DNA of 64,000 bases from Paenibacillus doosanensis (lineage in GTDB: Bacteria; Bacillota; Bacilli; Paenibacillales; NBRC-103111), in the NCBI RefSeq assembly GCF_025060755.1, contig NZ_JANYUY010000032.1, positions 1-64,000 of the forward strand, in the 5' to 3' direction. The number at the start of each line of letters is the position of its first letter. Positions within the stretch are counted from its first letter, which is position 1. The notes under the pieces were generated by a model. The model searched no databases and was not told the DNA's origin. It saw only the letters and a program-made list of their open reading frames with translations. The position numbers were made by a program, and so were the translations under genes. Below, piece by piece: positions 63,241-64,000 of this stretch.

Positions 63241-64000
63241 TGAAAAAACCGGAGCTGTATATATCGGCCGGATCGGCAGAGCAGGCCCGCGCCTATATCG
63301 AAGCCGGGGCGGATGCGGTTGCCGTAGGAGAGCATCGCTACGCCATGCGCATGCCGGGAGAAGTGAAGCTGGACGATCTGGCCGGTCTGATCCCTTGGGC
63401 TCATGAGCGCGGAGCTAGAGTTTATGTCGTGGTCAACAAAATTATGGACAACGATCTGCTGCCGGAGCTTCCCGCCTATTTGCGGCGGCTGAAGGAGCTG
63501 CAGGCGGACGCCGTCGTCTTCGGAGATCCGGCGGTGCTGATTGCGCTTCGCCAAGCATCGGCGCAAGGATTGCCGCTGCACTGGAACGCGGAGATGACTT
63601 CGACGAACTACGAGACGGCGGGATATTGGCGCAGCAAAGGTGCCGTACGGGTTGTGCTGGCCCGGGAGCTGAATCTGGAGGAGACGCTCGGCATCAAGCG
63701 CAATTTGCCTTCGATGGAGGTCGAGGTGCAGGTGCACGGCATTACGAATATTTATCATTCCAAGCGAAGCCTGCTTAAGAATTACCAAGAGCATCAAGGA
63801 CGGGCGGAGCTCCGCGGCAGCGGCATCGAAGAAGGGCTGTTCCTCATCGAGCAGGAGCGCCAGGACGAGCGATACCCGGTCTACGAAGACGTCAACGGCA
63901 CGCATATTATGAGCTCGGACGATATTTGCATGCTGGAAGACCTGCATGAGCTGATGGCGGGGAATATCGACAGCTTCCGCATCGAAAGCCTGCTTAAACC
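63241..64000 (+). CDS. U32 family peptidase (partial, 3' end beyond window)
   Basis: First 253 codons of a U32 peptidase, probably the YrrN-type member of the yrrN-yrrO pair, which in relatives belong to a group also implicated in tRNA/rRNA hydroxylation. Segments ELYISAGSAEQARAYIEAGAD, VYVVVNKIMDNDLLPEL, LPLHWNAEMTSTNYE and VQVHGITNIYHSKRSLL fit the family. ATG at 63241 follows AGGGGAGAATGAAGCC. It lies 27 bp after mltG; the O-methyltransferase gene yrrM found between them in Bacillus is absent. Confidence 0.88.

Overview
The window looks like chromosomal DNA of a Paenibacillaceae bacterium (Paenibacillus or a close relative). The evidence is a moderately GC-rich Firmicute sequence with strong AGGAGG-type ribosome binding sites, many TTG/GTG starts, LplB/YtcP-type sugar permeases under AraC-type regulators, three T-box loci, a CotH spore-coat kinase and long gene blocks in Bacillus order. 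No rRNA, tRNA, CRISPR array, transposase or phage gene was found.

Layout. 1-1900: 3' part of an hrpB helicase gene and a small unknown gene. 2385-14691: a rhamnogalacturonan/pectin locus with a membrane-bound AraC regulator, two ABC permeases, a binding lipoprotein, YesU, an acetylesterase, a PL26/YetA lyase and a second binding lipoprotein. 14854-16606 (minus): an aminotransferase behind a duplicated T-box leader. 16786-20395: sugar-lactone genes, a MarR regulator and coaX. 20690-24799: nrdIEF behind two NrdR boxes, a cobalamin riboswitch and a dispersed repeat. 24921-26497: a Cys/Arg-rich small protein and CotH. 26640-36386: rel, dtd, a small ORF, a membrane FAD oxidoreductase, T-box-hisS-aspS and tcdA. 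36465-47321: a glycan-catabolism island (AraC, GH65-like, Gfo/Idh/MocA, TIM-barrel isomerase, PmoA, GH106-like, binding lipoprotein). 47560-64000: rarA, CNNM, mnmA, cymR-iscS, yrrD, yrrI, an ArsB/NhaD transporter, T-box-alaS, ireB, ruvX, two DUF1292 genes, mltG and a partial U32 peptidase.

From rel to the U32 peptidase the gene order largely follows the Bacillus subtilis rel-dtd-hisS-aspS-yrvM-yrvN-cymR-yrvO ... yrrD ... yrrI-alaS-yrzL-yrrK-yrzB-yrrL block (recalled, not searched). The glycan island sits between yrvM (tcdA) and yrvN (rarA), so it is an accessory insertion in a conserved translation and housekeeping region.

The most unusual feature is a repeat of about 171 bp present four times (13057, 21052, 32217, 54573). 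It is always on the plus strand and always begins at or just after a terminator-like hairpin or its T-tract. It lies upstream of the next gene, in two cases inside a riboswitch-controlled leader. Predicted hairpins are better preserved than any reading frame. It may be a structured RNA element or a non-autonomous mobile element that targets terminators.
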